This document shows, in pieces, positions 1 through 12,059 of a stretch of 64,000 bases of DNA. Where the stretch lies: positions 682,001-746,000 of the forward strand of contig JAQFVV010000233.1 in the NCBI GenBank assembly GCA_028023455.1. Reading direction: 5' to 3'. Under the pieces are notes generated by a model. It searched no databases, was not told where the DNA came from, and worked only from the letters and a program-made list of their open reading frames with translations. A program made the translations under genes and the position numbers. Positions within the stretch are counted from its first letter, which is position 1. The number at the start of each line of letters is the position of its first letter. This DNA comes from Epiperipatus broadwayi. Lineage: Eukaryota; Onychophora; Udeonychophora; Euonychophora; Peripatidae.

Positions 1-515
1 TATTAAGAATATTACAATCTTGAAATATGTATTTTCAGTTGGTTAAAATATAATCCAATTCTGCTGTACATTCATTTGGATGCTTCCATGTCCATTTTCT
101 TTTAATATTTTTCTCCAAAAATGAATTCATAAAAAAAAGTTTTTCTTTTTCTGCAAACTCCACAAATCTATGCCCTTGTCTCATTTCTATTACCATAACC
201 AAATTTACCTAAACCCTTTTATCTTTCATTTATTTAGCAATTCTAACATTAATGTCTTCCATAACAATTTTAAAATGTTGTTTAGTCTGATCAAGACTTG
301 TATATCCATATAAAAATTTTCTACTACTTCATCACTATGAGAATTTGTTGGGGCACAAACCTGAATTATCTGCATTTGGTATCTACTAGTAAGTTGAATA
401 ACTAATCTTGTCACTCTGTCTGCTACACCATCAATCTCTACAATGTTATTCTTCCATTTTTATTTATATTGAATCCTACTCCACTTCCAATGTTTGTGCC
501 TTTATATTAGAGTAT
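1..515 (-). mobile_element. LINE fragment, AP-endonuclease region (same family as 26.8-29.6 kb), truncated at window edge
   Basis: The minus strand reads as a diverged copy of the plus-strand LINE at about 26.95-27.45 kb. The conserved peptide around YQMQIIQVCAPTNSHSDEVV (approx. 310-380) matches YQMQIIRVYPTSSSHSDEVV of the other copy, and the nucleotide match runs on through the GDFNA and WTW regions towards position 1. This part encodes the middle of an apurinic endonuclease-like domain, the nuclease that nicks target DNA in non-LTR retrotransposition. Frameshifts and stops break the frame, so it is a dead copy. The 5' part (first 60 or so codons) is absent: similarity stops near 515. The 3' part lies outside the window. 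Confidence 0.8.
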
Positions 516-1140
516 ATATTTGCAATTAAATATGTGAATGTCCAATTATCATTAAAAATGCAGCATTCTGCATCAATTTTTCTTTTCTTTACATGGCTCA
601 CTTTATGAGCTGTAAATTATATTAAATTCAAATTCTAATAATTAGAAAAGGCATAAACTTATTTATAAATTATCATGCAACAATTTTATTTTTTTCAATA
701 AAAAATAAATGGAACCCAAAGGAACTTTATGTTTGATTGATGCTAAAACAATACTTAGGAAATAATACTCATCGATGTGTGCATAGTGTCACCTGATTAA
801 CTGCATAACACACTGATGTACACAATAATTTGTGGCTTATAATTCAACAAATAAGTAAGCGCATAGATTTGTTACTTGCAGCGCGTAATATTGTAGTTGT
901 GTAAAATCAATGTTACTTTATGCCTGCCATTCCTGTATCATGCAAGTATAAGTGTATCATTGCAACCTCATCAGAATGTTAATTTCGTCACATATGTAAA
1001 TAGTAAACTTTTTGTACAGACGTTAATGAGGTCGTTGTCTCTTTCATTATTGATTTAACTATACAAAACCAGCAGCTTTCCAGTCTAAATAATAATTCAT
1101 TAGGTATGGATTTCATCTACTTATGCATTTATGCAGCAGG
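516..1140. other. unassigned AT-rich stretch
   Basis: No coding similarity or structured repeat was recognised between the LINE fragment and the hAT-like end at 1199. Part of it could be the body of a non-autonomous hAT element. Confidence 0.4.
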
Positions 1141-1199
1141 TCAGATTTGACAACATTGCAGGATGCAACCAACCTGTGGGTGGTAGTTGCCCACCCCTG
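1140..1199 (-). mobile_element. hAT-like terminal inverted repeat (one end)
   Basis: Read on the minus strand from 1199, the sequence begins CAGGGGTGGGCAACTACCAC. This closely resembles the CAGGGGTSGGCAAACTAC ends of hAT (Charlie-type) DNA transposons. I could not find the partner end, so the extent of the element and its 8-bp target duplication are unproven. Confidence 0.4.
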
Positions 1200-1375
1200 C
1201 TCTAAATTGTAGGCATCAATGTATTCCCTCTGAATAAATGTATTTCAATATAAGCTACAAAGAATTTATGATAAACATAATCTTTTGAAATGAACTATGT
1301 TTGTTATAACAGATTCTATTGCATATACCAAAAAATCTTTATCAATTGGTCCATTTTACCTACACTAATAAACTG

Positions 1376-1388
1376 GGGGGGGGGGGAT
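1376..1388 (+). repeat. poly-G run
   Basis: An uninterrupted run of about 12-13 G stands out in an extremely AT-rich context. A second G-rich block (GGAGGGAGGGGGGG) lies at about 1553-1568. Confidence 0.9.
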
Positions 1389-1489
1389 GCTACAGCGCAA
1401 ATTACTATTTTTAAACTTTCAAAAATAAAAAAAAATTACAAACTCTTTATTTTTAAGGATTCTGAAAAACAAGACAATGATATTACTGT

Positions 1490-1575
1490 ATTACTTCGCA
1501 TATAAGACACTCCCAAATTTAAGACACAGTAGGATTTTAAGCTCAAAAAATTGGAGGGAGGGGGGGGATTTTAAA
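1490..1575 (+). mobile_element. possible pogo/Tc1-like transposon end
   Basis: The motif CGCATATAAGACACTCCC followed by TTTAAGACAC and a G-rich run resembles the 'TATAAGACG-ACCCCC' termini of pogo-like and other Tc1/mariner elements in animal genomes. No matching inverted end or transposase was found, so this is a resemblance only. Confidence 0.3.
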
Positions 1576-1639
1576 TGATTTTATTGAAAAATAAACTTTT
1601 TATTTGCTTAAATAAGAACTAATATAAATACCATAAGCT

Positions 1640-4395
1640 CACCTAGTTTATTGCAAATCTTCTGACACACTTTCATTTTCAGAACTTGAATTCTCATCTT
1701 CACTATTCCATCAGGGTACATCATCTTCAAACCATTTAAATCATTAGCAATGCAATATTTTAAGAAAAAATTTTTTTGAAAATTTCTTCAGGTATATATT
1801 TCCACGACTGCAAAACCCACTCAAAATTATACACATATTTGCATTACAAAAACTTTAAACATCCCCTACCCACAAAGAAAAAAAAGTTTTAAACTACTGA
1901 CATTTAATGTTACTAATAAATCTTTTTTCTTTATAAAAAAAATTTCTAAAATGCAAATTAATAATTTGTCTAATTATTAAAGTAAATGAAATATTTTTAA
2001 AATAAATTTCTTTTTATCATTGTCAAAAATAATCTATAGCAGTTAACATAAAACATACTTTTGTCATCCAATTACAAATTGCAGCTATATATCACTGATT
2101 TCTTTGTCAATGTGTTTTCATGTGAAAATATTTTTTTCTATTTATTCTTCTAAAATAATATTTTCATTAATATTTCCTCCAAAAAATTATAAATGTGTAA
2201 AAACTGTTTTCACTTAGAAAATCAAAACAAAGATATCAGCACTGTAAAGAACAAAAAACATTAGAGTGGAGGCAGGTTATTATCTCATTATTATATTGAT
2301 TTATTAGTTGTAAAAAAATTCTAAAGGTTATTCAGTACAGTTTTCTTAATGAAATAATGCTAAAAGCCTAATAAAATATCAATTGTTACACTATAGTTAT
2401 GAATTAATATTTTCATTTAATAAAAAAGTGGGGGAAAGCAGTAACTCATCCAACAATAATTTTTTAGTTTTTTTATTATTTCAACAGAATGAAGATAGTA
2501 TACTGGTATAGAAATAAATATACATTTTAAATAAAGTAATGATTTTGAGGGAAATGACTAAAGTATTTGAAGAGCATGAAACAAAATTATTTGGAGAGGC
2601 AATTCCTTTTATATGTAAAATCTGTCATTAAGAAGATAACTAATGAATGTTTCAGAAGCATATTAGTTTATATATAATGTGAGGCCATAAGTAAATCAAG
2701 AGTTCCAGATTAACAGTATTGTAGTTGTAGATATGTTTGCAAAAAATTTATCTATATCTCCAGATGGACTTCGACAATTTTTATGCATGTTTTTTTTTTT
2801 TCAAAATATATAGGGTTTTTTTTTCCATATTACCATGATCATTGTCATCCTCCCTCTAAAAAATAAAAATAAAAAAAGATCTACAAGTCTAAATTAGCCA
2901 TTGGTGATTTATTAGTCATGCTCAGATCTAAAACAACTAATTCTGTAACATCAAAATAATATAAAAAAGAAAAGAAAAAATCTTTCAACATGACATTAAA
3001 GCACTGCTAACAGCAGCTAACTAAATTTTAAAAAATGCATGAACCAAAACACCAAGTAAGTATATTAACTGATAATATATGGCATATAAAATTATTAAGA
3101 TTCTTTCATTTTGACAAAATCCATTCAAATTAACACTATAGCTAAATTCTCAAATATATTATCTTGCAAACAATTCATAATAATACTACAAAATTTAGTA
3201 ATACTAACAGCAAAAACATTCCAATAATTAAAAAAAAAATAAATCATTAAATAATGCTCCAAATGAGACATTTCCAATTTCCCACCAGAAAATAAATAAA
3301 TATAAGCTAACCATTGAACAAATCAATTTGGTTATTGATAAAAAATGGAAAATCATAACAAAACATACTATTATTAAAAAATATTACATCAGTAGGGGGT
3401 GGGCTTGTCTTTGAAAACAAAAGAGTTCTTTGAAAGTATATGATGGTACATTATGAAAACTGGAAATTACCATAGAAAAGCCATTAGAGGCTAAAAAGAA
3501 AATTGTTTTTTGTAAAAACTGTAAGTGAAATATTTTAATAATAATATTTTAACTTTTAGAATTTTGTTGGTATCTTTGGTGATAACTAATTCTAAATATA
3601 TCATTTTTTAATAACAAAATTCTAATATCTAATATTTTGTTCTTATAACTTTTTTTAAGAGATATCATGAAGCCAATAAAGATGTTTGCCTTTGTTATCG
3701 GTAAGACTTTAGTTAGATACTTATTTTTACAATTTTAAAATATTAATTATTCATGTTTTAGAATTGTAATTATTAGATGGCTTAAATATCTATAATATAA
3801 CCTATAAATATTTTTTAATGTATGTAAAAAAGATTTAATTATACAAAAAAAATCAAACATGGTTTCATTGTAAAATTTTCATCACTATTCAAAAATTTGA
3901 GGGTCAGGGTTGACATTGAAAGAATTAAGATGAAATCCTTTTATTAGCTATTTATTTTTTAATTTATCTTTTTTTTTAAATGATGTAAATTCTTAATTTA
4001 ATCATACCTAACTCAGAATTTAAAGAGGTAAGCATTTTACAATTTTCTCACTTAGAAATGATCTTTTTTTTTTCATATCAGTACAGATTAATTTTTTGAT
4101 ACTACTTTTTTGACTTATAATTAAAATACAAAAAAAAAATATACAACTTTCAGCAAGTGAATGTTTTCTTTATTATTTCTAGCAGTAATTTGAGTAAATA
4201 TTCAACATCTGATTTTAAATTTCTAACCTATATTGGAATTCATTAAATTGAACTGAAAAACATTTTTAAAAATCAATTTGGAATTTTGCAAAAATAGAAA
4301 AAAAATTATAAAATGAAATATGACTTTTTTTCTTACTGGATGATTACCACAATACTGATAAAAGAAATAAATTAATAAAATATTGTTAATAGAAT
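1640..4395. other. unassigned AT-rich DNA
   Basis: Homopolymer A/T runs dominate. No coding similarity, RNA gene or clear repeat boundary was recognised on either strand. Confidence 0.5.
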
Positions 4396-4399
4396 TTTA

Positions 4400-4466
4400 A
4401 TTAGAGGGGATTTGAACCCAGACTTTCAAGCTCCCTTATAGTCTCATCGATTCCATCTAGCTTAAA
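4400..4466 (-). mobile_element. tRNA-derived SINE head
   Basis: The minus strand carries a tRNA-like T-arm/B box (GGGTTCAAATCCCC) at about 4404-4420, preceded by GCTTGAAAGTCT. A related block occurs at 24,475-24,540, sharing GCTTGAAAGTCTG, GTTCAAATCC and a similarly placed upstream GATGAGA. The A box is degenerate. The repeated occurrence favours a SINE family over a functional tRNA. Confidence 0.5.
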
Positions 4467-4469
4467 GTA

Positions 4470-6860
4470 TGAATACTATATATATATATTTAAATATTAA
4501 TTGAATTGTATTTATAAATCTTGAAAAAAATTACTGTTAAGTCATCATAAAGCAAAGAAATTCCACTCTAAAATTTAAAATTATATTTAAAATTATTAAA
4601 ATATTACAAAATTTCTGTATTACAGTTTTTAAAAACCATTACTGATTGTAGTTTCCATTTCACTGTTGTTATGAATTTCTTAATTTTTAAAAATAAAATA
4701 TATTGGGAAAAAAAAATTAAGTGGAATCAAGAAAATATTTTTTTAATAAATACTATACAAAGTATTTGTAAAAATAATCATGAATACTTAAATAATCTAT
4801 GTCATACATACATATATATATATATACTCATTTCTTAGAACAAATGGAAAAATAGTCTTAAATGTTTCTGAAGTCTGAGGGAAAAAATTTATCAATCAGG
4901 GAATTAGGGGCAGATTTTTAGTTTGTTTGAAGAATTTTTAATCTGTAAAATGCTGATATCTCTTTTTTTTAAAAAAATTAATATACCAATATTATTTTAA
5001 TTCCAGTTTCTATTGTTGTTAGGATTAAATGTTAATTTACAACAGTGTCCAATCACCAGTAAAAAAATTTAAAACTAGTTCAAAATATTTATAATGGAAA
5101 CTCTAAAATATATTGAAAATGCAAATCATATTCAGAAAAATATTACAAATTCTCTAAGTATAGATATTAAAAATAAATAACTTGATTTTGTCCCCTCTTC
5201 ATTAGAAAAATGCTTATCAGCAATTTACAATGAAAGCTTAATTTAAAAAGAAAAAATAAATAAATGAATTTCAATTAATTCTAATTATTCCAAAAAGATC
5301 CAGCAACACACCAACATTTGTTTTACAATCAACCCTTCAATAATATTATATGCTGAAGACTCAGTCCATTTAAAACAAGTACTTTTAAAAACAATCAAAA
5401 TATTTGCACTCATATTTCTCTCAAAATAAAAAAGGAATGGTCTGAGATGTTCAAACACAGAAAATAACAAGATGAATTTTCATCTGAGGTATTTAACTCT
5501 AGAATCTATCACTCTATCAATATGGTAAACTACAAAACAAAAAAAAAACTCCATTAAAAATCATTTAATTGGACTGATCATATTTCAAGATAAGATATAT
5601 AGATCAATCAAAGAAAATATTATTTTTTTTATCAAAACCAAAAATATATGATTTCTATACTAACAACAGCTGTCATATAAATCATCATACTTTTTTATAT
5701 ATAACCTTAATGATTTTATATATGCCTAACTCCTCTTGATAAGGCATTTTATTTTTAAAAAAAAAAACATTTTTCATGTAAATTTTGGACTCTATTCCTA
5801 TATTAAGCATTGTAATAATGTAAAAAGTTTTTTAAAATTTATGACCCTAAACTTAAATATTAAAATGCCAGAATAAAATGTTAAAACGTTACTAAGCAAT
5901 GAAAAGCTAATGTCAATGATAATCAAGTGTTATTATTCTACTAAATAGTTAACTCAATCCGTCTTTGGTCAATATTATATGTGTGTGTGTGTGTACATAG
6001 TGCTCATTATAAGATTGCATAATATATCAAAAATTTCAAGTGATCAGAAAAAATAATAAACAAATAAACTGAGACAATAAAGTTAAGAGATGCAACAGGA
6101 CGACAGTACGCACAATTCAGACAATTTGGTTTAACATTTTTCAATAGAAAAGTCAATAATAGCAGTCGCAGTTCAAATCTTGTTAATACTTCTCCGCAAA
6201 TGTTTGTTTTGCGCTTTTTTTTTTTTTTGTTACAATAATTCAGCAAACTTATTCATTCCATAATCCATATCAAATGGAGTTTTCTGAGAACACTTATCTA
6301 TCATATTCTAGTAAATGTTTTTTATCCCATGTCCTCTGTTCATTTACATTTTACATCTTTAATTTTTATAGTAATATCAATAATGCTAATTTGAATTCGA
6401 ATTCGTTTTCTTTTTCTATCCATGCTTTCCCAACATATTTCTTTGCATGATCTTTTTGTTTAGCAATAATTTATCTCATAAACAAATATATCAAGATTCT
6501 AAATTATAAAATCAATATAATTTTTTTTTATTTTAAAGACACACACACTATTCATCTTATCTTAAGAGAGAAGGGGGACTCCTGTAATGTTTACTTTTAA
6601 CAAAAAATTATAATAATTAAACTCTTAATTTACCAGGTAGCTAAAGTAATTTTCTCTGTCCACAGCTTTTTCCTTTTTTTATTAACGATTCTTTCTATTC
6701 ACAACTTGTACAACATTGAAAGAGGGAGAAAAAGAGAAAAATTAGCAATTTTCTTCCATGGAGCCTAAACTTATAAACATAAGGTTAATGTATTAACAAC
6801 TTGATGTAAAATAGTAACAATTCTCAATAAAGTATTTTTTCTGTCAAAGCTTTTAAAGTC
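4470..6860. other. unassigned AT-rich DNA
   Basis: Contains short TA microsatellites (about 4475-4490 and 4810-4826) and a (GT)n tract at about 5980-5994. No coding similarity was recognised; the ORFs are short and compositionally random. Confidence 0.5.
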
Positions 6861-6970
6861 GGACAAAAGAGGCTCTTTTTCCTGGCATGTAGGAGGGAAG
6901 ACAATCGCCAAGAAAGCCTACAATCAAGAAACAGGTCCAAGATGTAGATCATTTCTCCATATGATGACTT

Positions 6971-7005
6971 TGTTTAATTAAATTAATTAAATTTAATTAA
7001 ACAGA
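6971..7005. repeat. short near-perfect palindrome
   Basis: Thirteen-base arms TGTTTAATTAAAT and ATTTAATTAAACA flank an AT-only centre. It lies within an AT-rich segment, so chance is possible. Confidence 0.7.
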
Positions 7006-7353
7006 CTACCAATCAAAGCAATTTTAGTCCAGTACAACGAAACTGGGAGAAAATTGCAAATAATGGCTAAAATAAATCTAAAAGTAGAGTGCTATAGTTA
7101 GAATCCCCATTAAACTGCACATTTATAAAAGCTTTGTAGTGGATGATTAGGAAATGATTGGGGCAGGCCGCCAACACAAATAGGAGGGGGTGACCACGCT
7201 CAAACTCGGGAACTCCTGCAGAGTTGGTAAATTAAATGTAGAACTCCTCCATATAACACAGAGGTGAAAGCTACACAATTATGGTATATTATCATGTTTG
7301 TGTGTGGAGATGAGCTTCTTGTAATTTGGGTGTTTAAGTACAAAGCAATTATC

Positions 7354-7482
7354 ATGAACCAATCAAAGCTTACATCCTTTTTTAAAAATCTACCTTATCC
7401 TTCAAATAGAAAGGAGAGAAAGGGAGATGAAGCACTAAACCAAATTCGGTGTTTTTTCTCTCGACTAAATGATATCAATTAG
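7354..7482 (+). CDS. small ORF with PCNA-interacting (PIP) box-like motif; unknown
   Basis: The ORF starting at this ATG encodes 42 residues and opens MNQSKLTSFFKNLP. The segment QSKLTSFF satisfies the PIP-box pattern Q-x-x-(L/I/M)-x-x-(F/Y)-(F/Y), and a basic stretch (NRKERKG) follows shortly after. N-terminal PIP boxes of this kind occur in replication and repair proteins, and similar short N-termini also occur in some domesticated or hAT-type transposases. An in-frame upstream ATG at 7264 would give 72 residues, but the PIP box near the terminus argues for the inner start. The stop is only 7 bases from a hAT-like end at 7490. It could be a first exon, a transposon-derived fragment or chance; I do not assign a function. 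Confidence 0.2.
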   Translation: MNQSKLTSFFKNLPYPSNRKERKGDEALNQIRCFFSRLNDIN

Positions 7483-7489
7483 CATTAGG

Positions 7490-7545
7490 CAGGGGTCCAA
7501 AATTTCAAGTCCAGGCTTTTCCTGCAGATTGTAGCAATTTTCCCT
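7490..7545 (+). mobile_element. hAT-like terminal repeat (one end)
   Basis: The sequence starts CAGGGGTCCAAAATTTC, similar to CAGGGGTCC hAT/Charlie termini. It is oriented inward to the right. No partner end or 8-bp duplication was identified. Confidence 0.3.
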
Positions 7546-7639
7546 AGGTCTACAGTTGTGTACAGCACACACCTGCAGATATCTTGGACAACCCATGAAT
7601 CTATTGAGACACAATATGATTTTTCAACTCATCAAAATA

Positions 7640-9085
7640 AAAAAAAACTAAAATTATGAATCAGATCTTGAGAACAAAAAGAGTAAAAGATTTGCCTGCC
7701 AGTAATCAGCCCAACTTAATAAACAGATTATGGATTAACAGATCGTTACCTTTATTGTACTTTTAAGACTGACCTACAACATTTTTCCAATTAGAAAATA
7801 CTATTAATGGGAACATGCCTAAATATAATAATTGACAACCAATAACATCATTCAGCAGATTTATTCTTCATTAGCAATTCAATAGAAAATAAAAATAGGT
7901 CTTTTATTTTTTTTTTAAAAAAAAATTTAAAATCAAATTTACATAATTAAATCAATTCAATTTACCAAAAAATAAAATGATTTTATACAAATAAAATTAT
8001 AGTTCACTATTAGTTAAATTGCTTACTATTCTTATCAAGAGAGAAGGCAAGGGAGTTATAACAAAATAAAAAGTGGGGAAAGGAGATAAATGACATTATT
8101 GAAAACTTCTAAGATCACACACACACGCTCTTCTAAAAAATGAAAAAAAAAAAACAAATATAAAAATATTGATTGATTGATTAATTAATTGGTTTAAACT
8201 TTATTATCATTTTAATTTTTTTTAATAAAAATGTTCCTAATTATAATGGTATATATGAAAATTATTTCCAGTCAATACTAAATTCTAAACAATAGGATAT
8301 TGAGATGTTTTCATAATAACATTTGAGGATAAGTTATGAATCTAATAAAAAAAAATAATGCATCATTTTTCTTCAAAGCCTTAGTGGAAATCCCCTCATT
8401 TTTATCTTTCAAGTGATGAGAGAATTATTCATTAATTAAGTAATTTATATAAGTTTCAACAAGATCAGCTTGTAAATTTAGATATATTCTTTGCCCAAAG
8501 ATATGTTGGAAATAACTCTGCAACAGAGTACTATGACAAAAGTTCTTTCTTAGATCATGACTGTTGCTAAGTATTCAGTGCTTGCCATTTTTTTAACATA
8601 ATTTATTCTACTTTTCAAATTGGAAATGCTATGATTATGATGACATAGAAAGCCCTCGAAAGCGCTTAGCTGCCTGATATTATCGTTATTCAATTATAGC
8701 TTTCCTTTTTTATTGCGTTTCAGCGCACATAAGGTATATTACATTCGTTTAAGGAAAGACTAGTATCTTTATAATTACACCTATATATATATATTCTTTA
8801 TTAGCAAAATTCTGAAGAATCATTATAATTCTTGTTCTGTTTTTTTTCTCATTAGCCCATTTCTACTTAATCTACTTGATTATTTAAACAGTGTATCAGT
8901 ACATCCCTTCTGACTATTACTTTTAATATTTATTGTTAACAATAAATATTTTCAATGACCATCAATTTTTTCCATTTTTTTTTACAATTTGATTGTGTTA
9001 ACTCTTACTATCAGATAACATGGTCATATTAGCAAATATAATATATTGAAGCAAGATTTAATTTCAATTAGATATTTTACAACCA
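7640..9085. other. unassigned AT-rich DNA
   Basis: No coding similarity was seen. There is a perfect 26-bp palindrome at 8925-8950 (half-site AATATTTATTGTT) and a short (CA)n tract at about 8116-8127. Confidence 0.5.
8925..8950. repeat. perfect 26-bp palindrome
   Basis: The half-site AATATTTATTGTT is followed directly by its reverse complement, with no spacer. Function unknown. Confidence 0.85.
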
Positions 9086-9089
9086 ATTC

Positions 9090-9125
9090 TGATACACTAA
9101 TAATGTTGGAGTTCAAATCCAGTAT
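9090..9125 (+). mobile_element. possible SINE B-box remnant
   Basis: GAGTTCAAATCCAGT resembles a pol III B box, as in the other SINE heads of the window. No A box can be made out, so support is weak. Confidence 0.2.
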
Positions 9126-9437
9126 CTCTAATTATGGGAAATTTAAGAAGAAAAAACCATAAATATTATTTTATGTTAAACATTATCTATAATGATTAGC
9201 TTACTTCTAAACTAACACTTTTAATTACAAAATATAAATATGACATTAGCCAACGAATGTCTATATAAACATGGCCCATACATCAAATTACTACTTTATA
9301 TGAGAGATTTAATTTTTTTTTTTTCATTTCTATGTGTATATAATAATTTATTTATTGTACTTTTTTTATGCTATTATTTTTTTTATATTAATGTTGTTTT
9401 TATATATAATAAAGCATTGATGTGCGATATGAGACAC

Positions 9438-9575
9438 TGTTAAGAGATCTATGTGCTCTTGTTCTCAACTGGAAAGCAGCCAGTTGGATTACTAATCCTT
9501 ACTAATATAATTATTATTATCCAGACTGTGGTTGTTTTTCTCATTTAAAAAATATAATTATCCAACTGCCAACTG
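9438..9575 (+). repeat. 5' LTR-like repeat of gypsy element
   Basis: It begins TGTTAAGAGATCTA and matches 14,956-15,123 over its full length, apart from an indel of about 26 bases that this copy lacks. Shared blocks include CCTTACTAATATAATTATTA, AGACTGTG and TAATTATCCA. It lies just upstream of the gag-like ORF in the same orientation as expected for a 5' LTR. A target duplication is not evident. Confidence 0.6.
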
Positions 9576-9663
9576 ATGATATGGTACTAAATATATTATT
9601 TGACAGATTAATCAGTGAAACTTAAATAAATAATTAGTTTGAGATTAAATTTAGTGCAGTGAA

Positions 9664-10381
9664 TTGGAAATGCAGAACATACACCAACGACTGCTATACA
9701 AAATCCAGATCAATGGCAAAAATATATGTGAATCATACTTAAAGTATGTGCTTATGAATGAAATAACAGACGATAAATTTAAAGTTGCAATGCTATTATG
9801 GATGTCTGACAAAAATGTATCAAATATGGCAAATCATTTATGTGATTTCAAGCCACCCAATGAAATACCATATGAAGAGTTACTGATAAAACTAAATATG
9901 TATTTTAACCCACAACATCGAAATCTATGACACGACTTTGTTTTCGGGGAAGGATGCAATTACAAAATTAAAATATACACGGATATGACTTGGTCCTACA
10001 AATGTTGACAAAAAATTGCAAATTTAAGAATTATATTGATGAAATGCTGCTGGATCAATTACTAAGGGGAATAAGAAACATAAAACTAAGAGAAATATTA
10101 CTAAGCAAGAAGGAATTAATACACAAGTTTGGTATTGAATGGACATTAGCTTATGAAGCCATGGTACATCATACTGAGACTTTTAGACATGTGAAAGAGA
10201 GAAATTCTTCAGAAACAAATAAAAATGTGGCAAAACCATGAGAGATAAGTTAAAGATGCTTCCCACTTGTTATTTCTGTGCAAAGAAAGGGCATTTAAAA
10301 ACTAACTGCAGATTTAAAATGAAAAATGTTTTAGCGATGGATTGGAAGGTCACTTATCAAAGTTATGTAAGTGACAAATGA
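9664..10381 (+). pseudogene. gypsy gag remnant: capsid-like region and CCHC zinc knuckle
   Basis: Two frames together resemble retrotransposon capsid. The first (9664-9930) has NEITDDKFKVAMLLWMSD and PYEELLIKLNMYFNP, the typical 'K..LL...G...Y..L..L..P..P....Y.EL...L..HF.P' layout of gypsy gag. The second (9990-10,241) has NYIDEMLLDQLLRGIRN and KLREILLSKKEL, matching the 'L.D.LV.GI.D..I...LL....L' helix. A CCHC knuckle C-YF-C-AKKG-H-LKTN-C follows at about 10,270-10,310. Gag packages the RNA and forms the particle. A frameshift separates the two capsid halves, and further stops follow the knuckle. Cys/His spacing is intact. Confidence 0.75.
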
Positions 10382-10820
10382 CAAAGCAAGATTTAGTGTG
10401 AAATGGCAAATCGAGGGGAGGAGTGTCTAAAAATTTACAATGATAAATAAATTGAAATATAGTGATAATATGCTAAAACTAAACATGAAAATCTTCAATC
10501 AAAATATATAAACAGAAAATTGACAATGGGGTGGGCATGTCATTAATATTATGGAAAGACTGCAATATGATTTACAGAAAGTCAAATGTCAATGACAAAT
10601 TGCAAAAGTCTACAGTGGCAATATCAGATGGAAATGGAAACCACATAACAATTAGAGGAATGGTTTTAGTGTCTGTATGAGTAAATAGCCATAGGAAACA
10701 ATTACCATTATATGTAGCTGAACAGAATATTAACTCAATATTAGAAAGAGGTTTGTTGAAGCCTTTCAGAATAAGCAAAACTGCTACAGCAAATTTATCA
10801 GCTAAGAAATTTAAATCTTA
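10382..10820 (+). pseudogene. degenerate protease/linker region of gypsy pol
   Basis: Downstream of the zinc knuckle the translation gives VAISDGNGNHITIRGMVLVSV and QLPLYVAEQNINSILERG, reminiscent of the flap and C-terminal part of a retropepsin in a gypsy polyprotein. The catalytic D-(T/S)-G motif is not recognisable. The reading then jumps to integrase, so RT and RNase H are deleted here. Confidence 0.4.
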
Positions 10821-10839
10821 GCCTAAAGCTATAGAAGCT

Positions 10840-11700
10840 TGGCAGTGAATTCGTGAGATCATGCAGAAACCATTTCATAGAAAAATATTTTTTATAATTG
10901 TATATTTAAAATGGGTTGAATATTGTAAAGTAAATGACAGAAGTACAAAAAGTGTAATAAAAGTTTTGAATGAACTCTTTACAATACACGACTATCCAGA
11001 GACTACAGTAATGGATAATGGAATTGGGTTCACTTCGAAGATATTTAAACACTTCCTTACTCTGAAGGGGATATAGCACATGCTGACACCAGATTATCAC
11101 CCACAATATAATGATATAGTGAAGAAGACAGTTCAACAGCTGAAAATTGCACTTAACAAGCAGAAATATGTTGATATACACAAAGCAATTACTGCTGCTA
11201 TATTTTACCAGCATGGTTAAAAAAAAAAAAACTCCTGCAAGTATGCTATTAAGGTAATGTGTGAGAACACACTTTTCTATATTACTTCAAAATAAAAGTA
11301 GAAAGAAAAAAAACTATTTGGAAAGTGTAAAATTTACTGTGAACCAAAATGCAAAAATTAATGATATAATAAAGAAAATGTGATTACCTGAAATAATTAT
11401 AATATCTACACAAATATATGAAATAAGGTTAGAAGACAGCAGAGTATGCAGACATCATATAAACTATATTATAAGGAACAGAGAACCGAACTGTTAGAAG
11501 ATGTAATGGTTATCCCAAACTCAGAGAAGGAAAATTAGATTGAATTAAAAACTAAAGTTAGCTCTCCTGTTCAAAAAGCTATAAAAATAACAAATAAACT
11601 GGGAGAAGAAAAGACTATGAAGGCAGAGGAAGAAAATAGAGCCTCAGCAAGGCCTACCCAAGTATGGAGAAGACCAACAAAGCTATAAGCCCAAGTTACG
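10840..11700 (+). pseudogene. gypsy integrase catalytic core remnant
   Basis: Translation shows FIIVYLKWVEYCKVNDRST, then PETTVMDNGIGFTSKIFKHF, then TPDYHPQYNDIVKKTVQQLK. These are the rve integrase signatures: 'D..SKW.E', 'DNG..F.S..F' with the second catalytic Asp, and 'YHP..NG..E' with the third acidic position changed (Glu replaced by Lys in VKK). Integrase joins the cDNA to the host genome. The first Asp region is also altered (IVYLKW instead of a D-containing motif). In-frame stops occur after LTLKGI and later, so it is inactive. It sits downstream of gag and knuckle in the same orientation, without RT in between. Confidence 0.8.
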
Positions 11701-11849
11701 AATAAAATTGATATTGTAGTTCGAGCAGGACCTACAAAAAATTTTAGTCAATAAAATTGCATATTTCTGGAGTAGAGAGAGAAATTGAATAAATAAAGGT
11801 GTATGTATACAAACTTTGAATGTTGATATGATAGAATACTCTAGAAATA

Positions 11850-12048
11850 GAATAAATAATTAATATTGTACCGGTCAAAAAGAAGCCAACACATCAACAA
11901 ACCCAAACTCAAAGTGGGATTCAAACTCAGGCGAACCAAACTGAATTCAAACCCAACTCACGAGCTCAGATCAAATCAATGGATGACATCTATCGACGGT
12001 ACATGACTATGCGCCAAGGAACTAGCTCAACGGATGATGATGATTAAT
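11850..12048 (+). pseudogene. C-terminal tail of gypsy polyprotein
   Basis: An open stretch encodes PVKKKPTHQQTQ, then RAQIKSMDDIYRRYM, and ends in STDDDD and a stop. A related tail occurs on the minus strand at 63,185-63,450, sharing VPV, MD-IY, STGDDDD and GTACCGGTC at the nucleotide level. Recurrence in two places marks it as part of a repeat family. Its position right after integrase indicates the polyprotein C-terminus. Confidence 0.5.
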
Positions 12049-12059
12049 GAGACTCCTGA

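Noticed and set aside
5980-5994. (GT)n tract as regulatory element
   Set aside because: A plain microsatellite with no associated gene.
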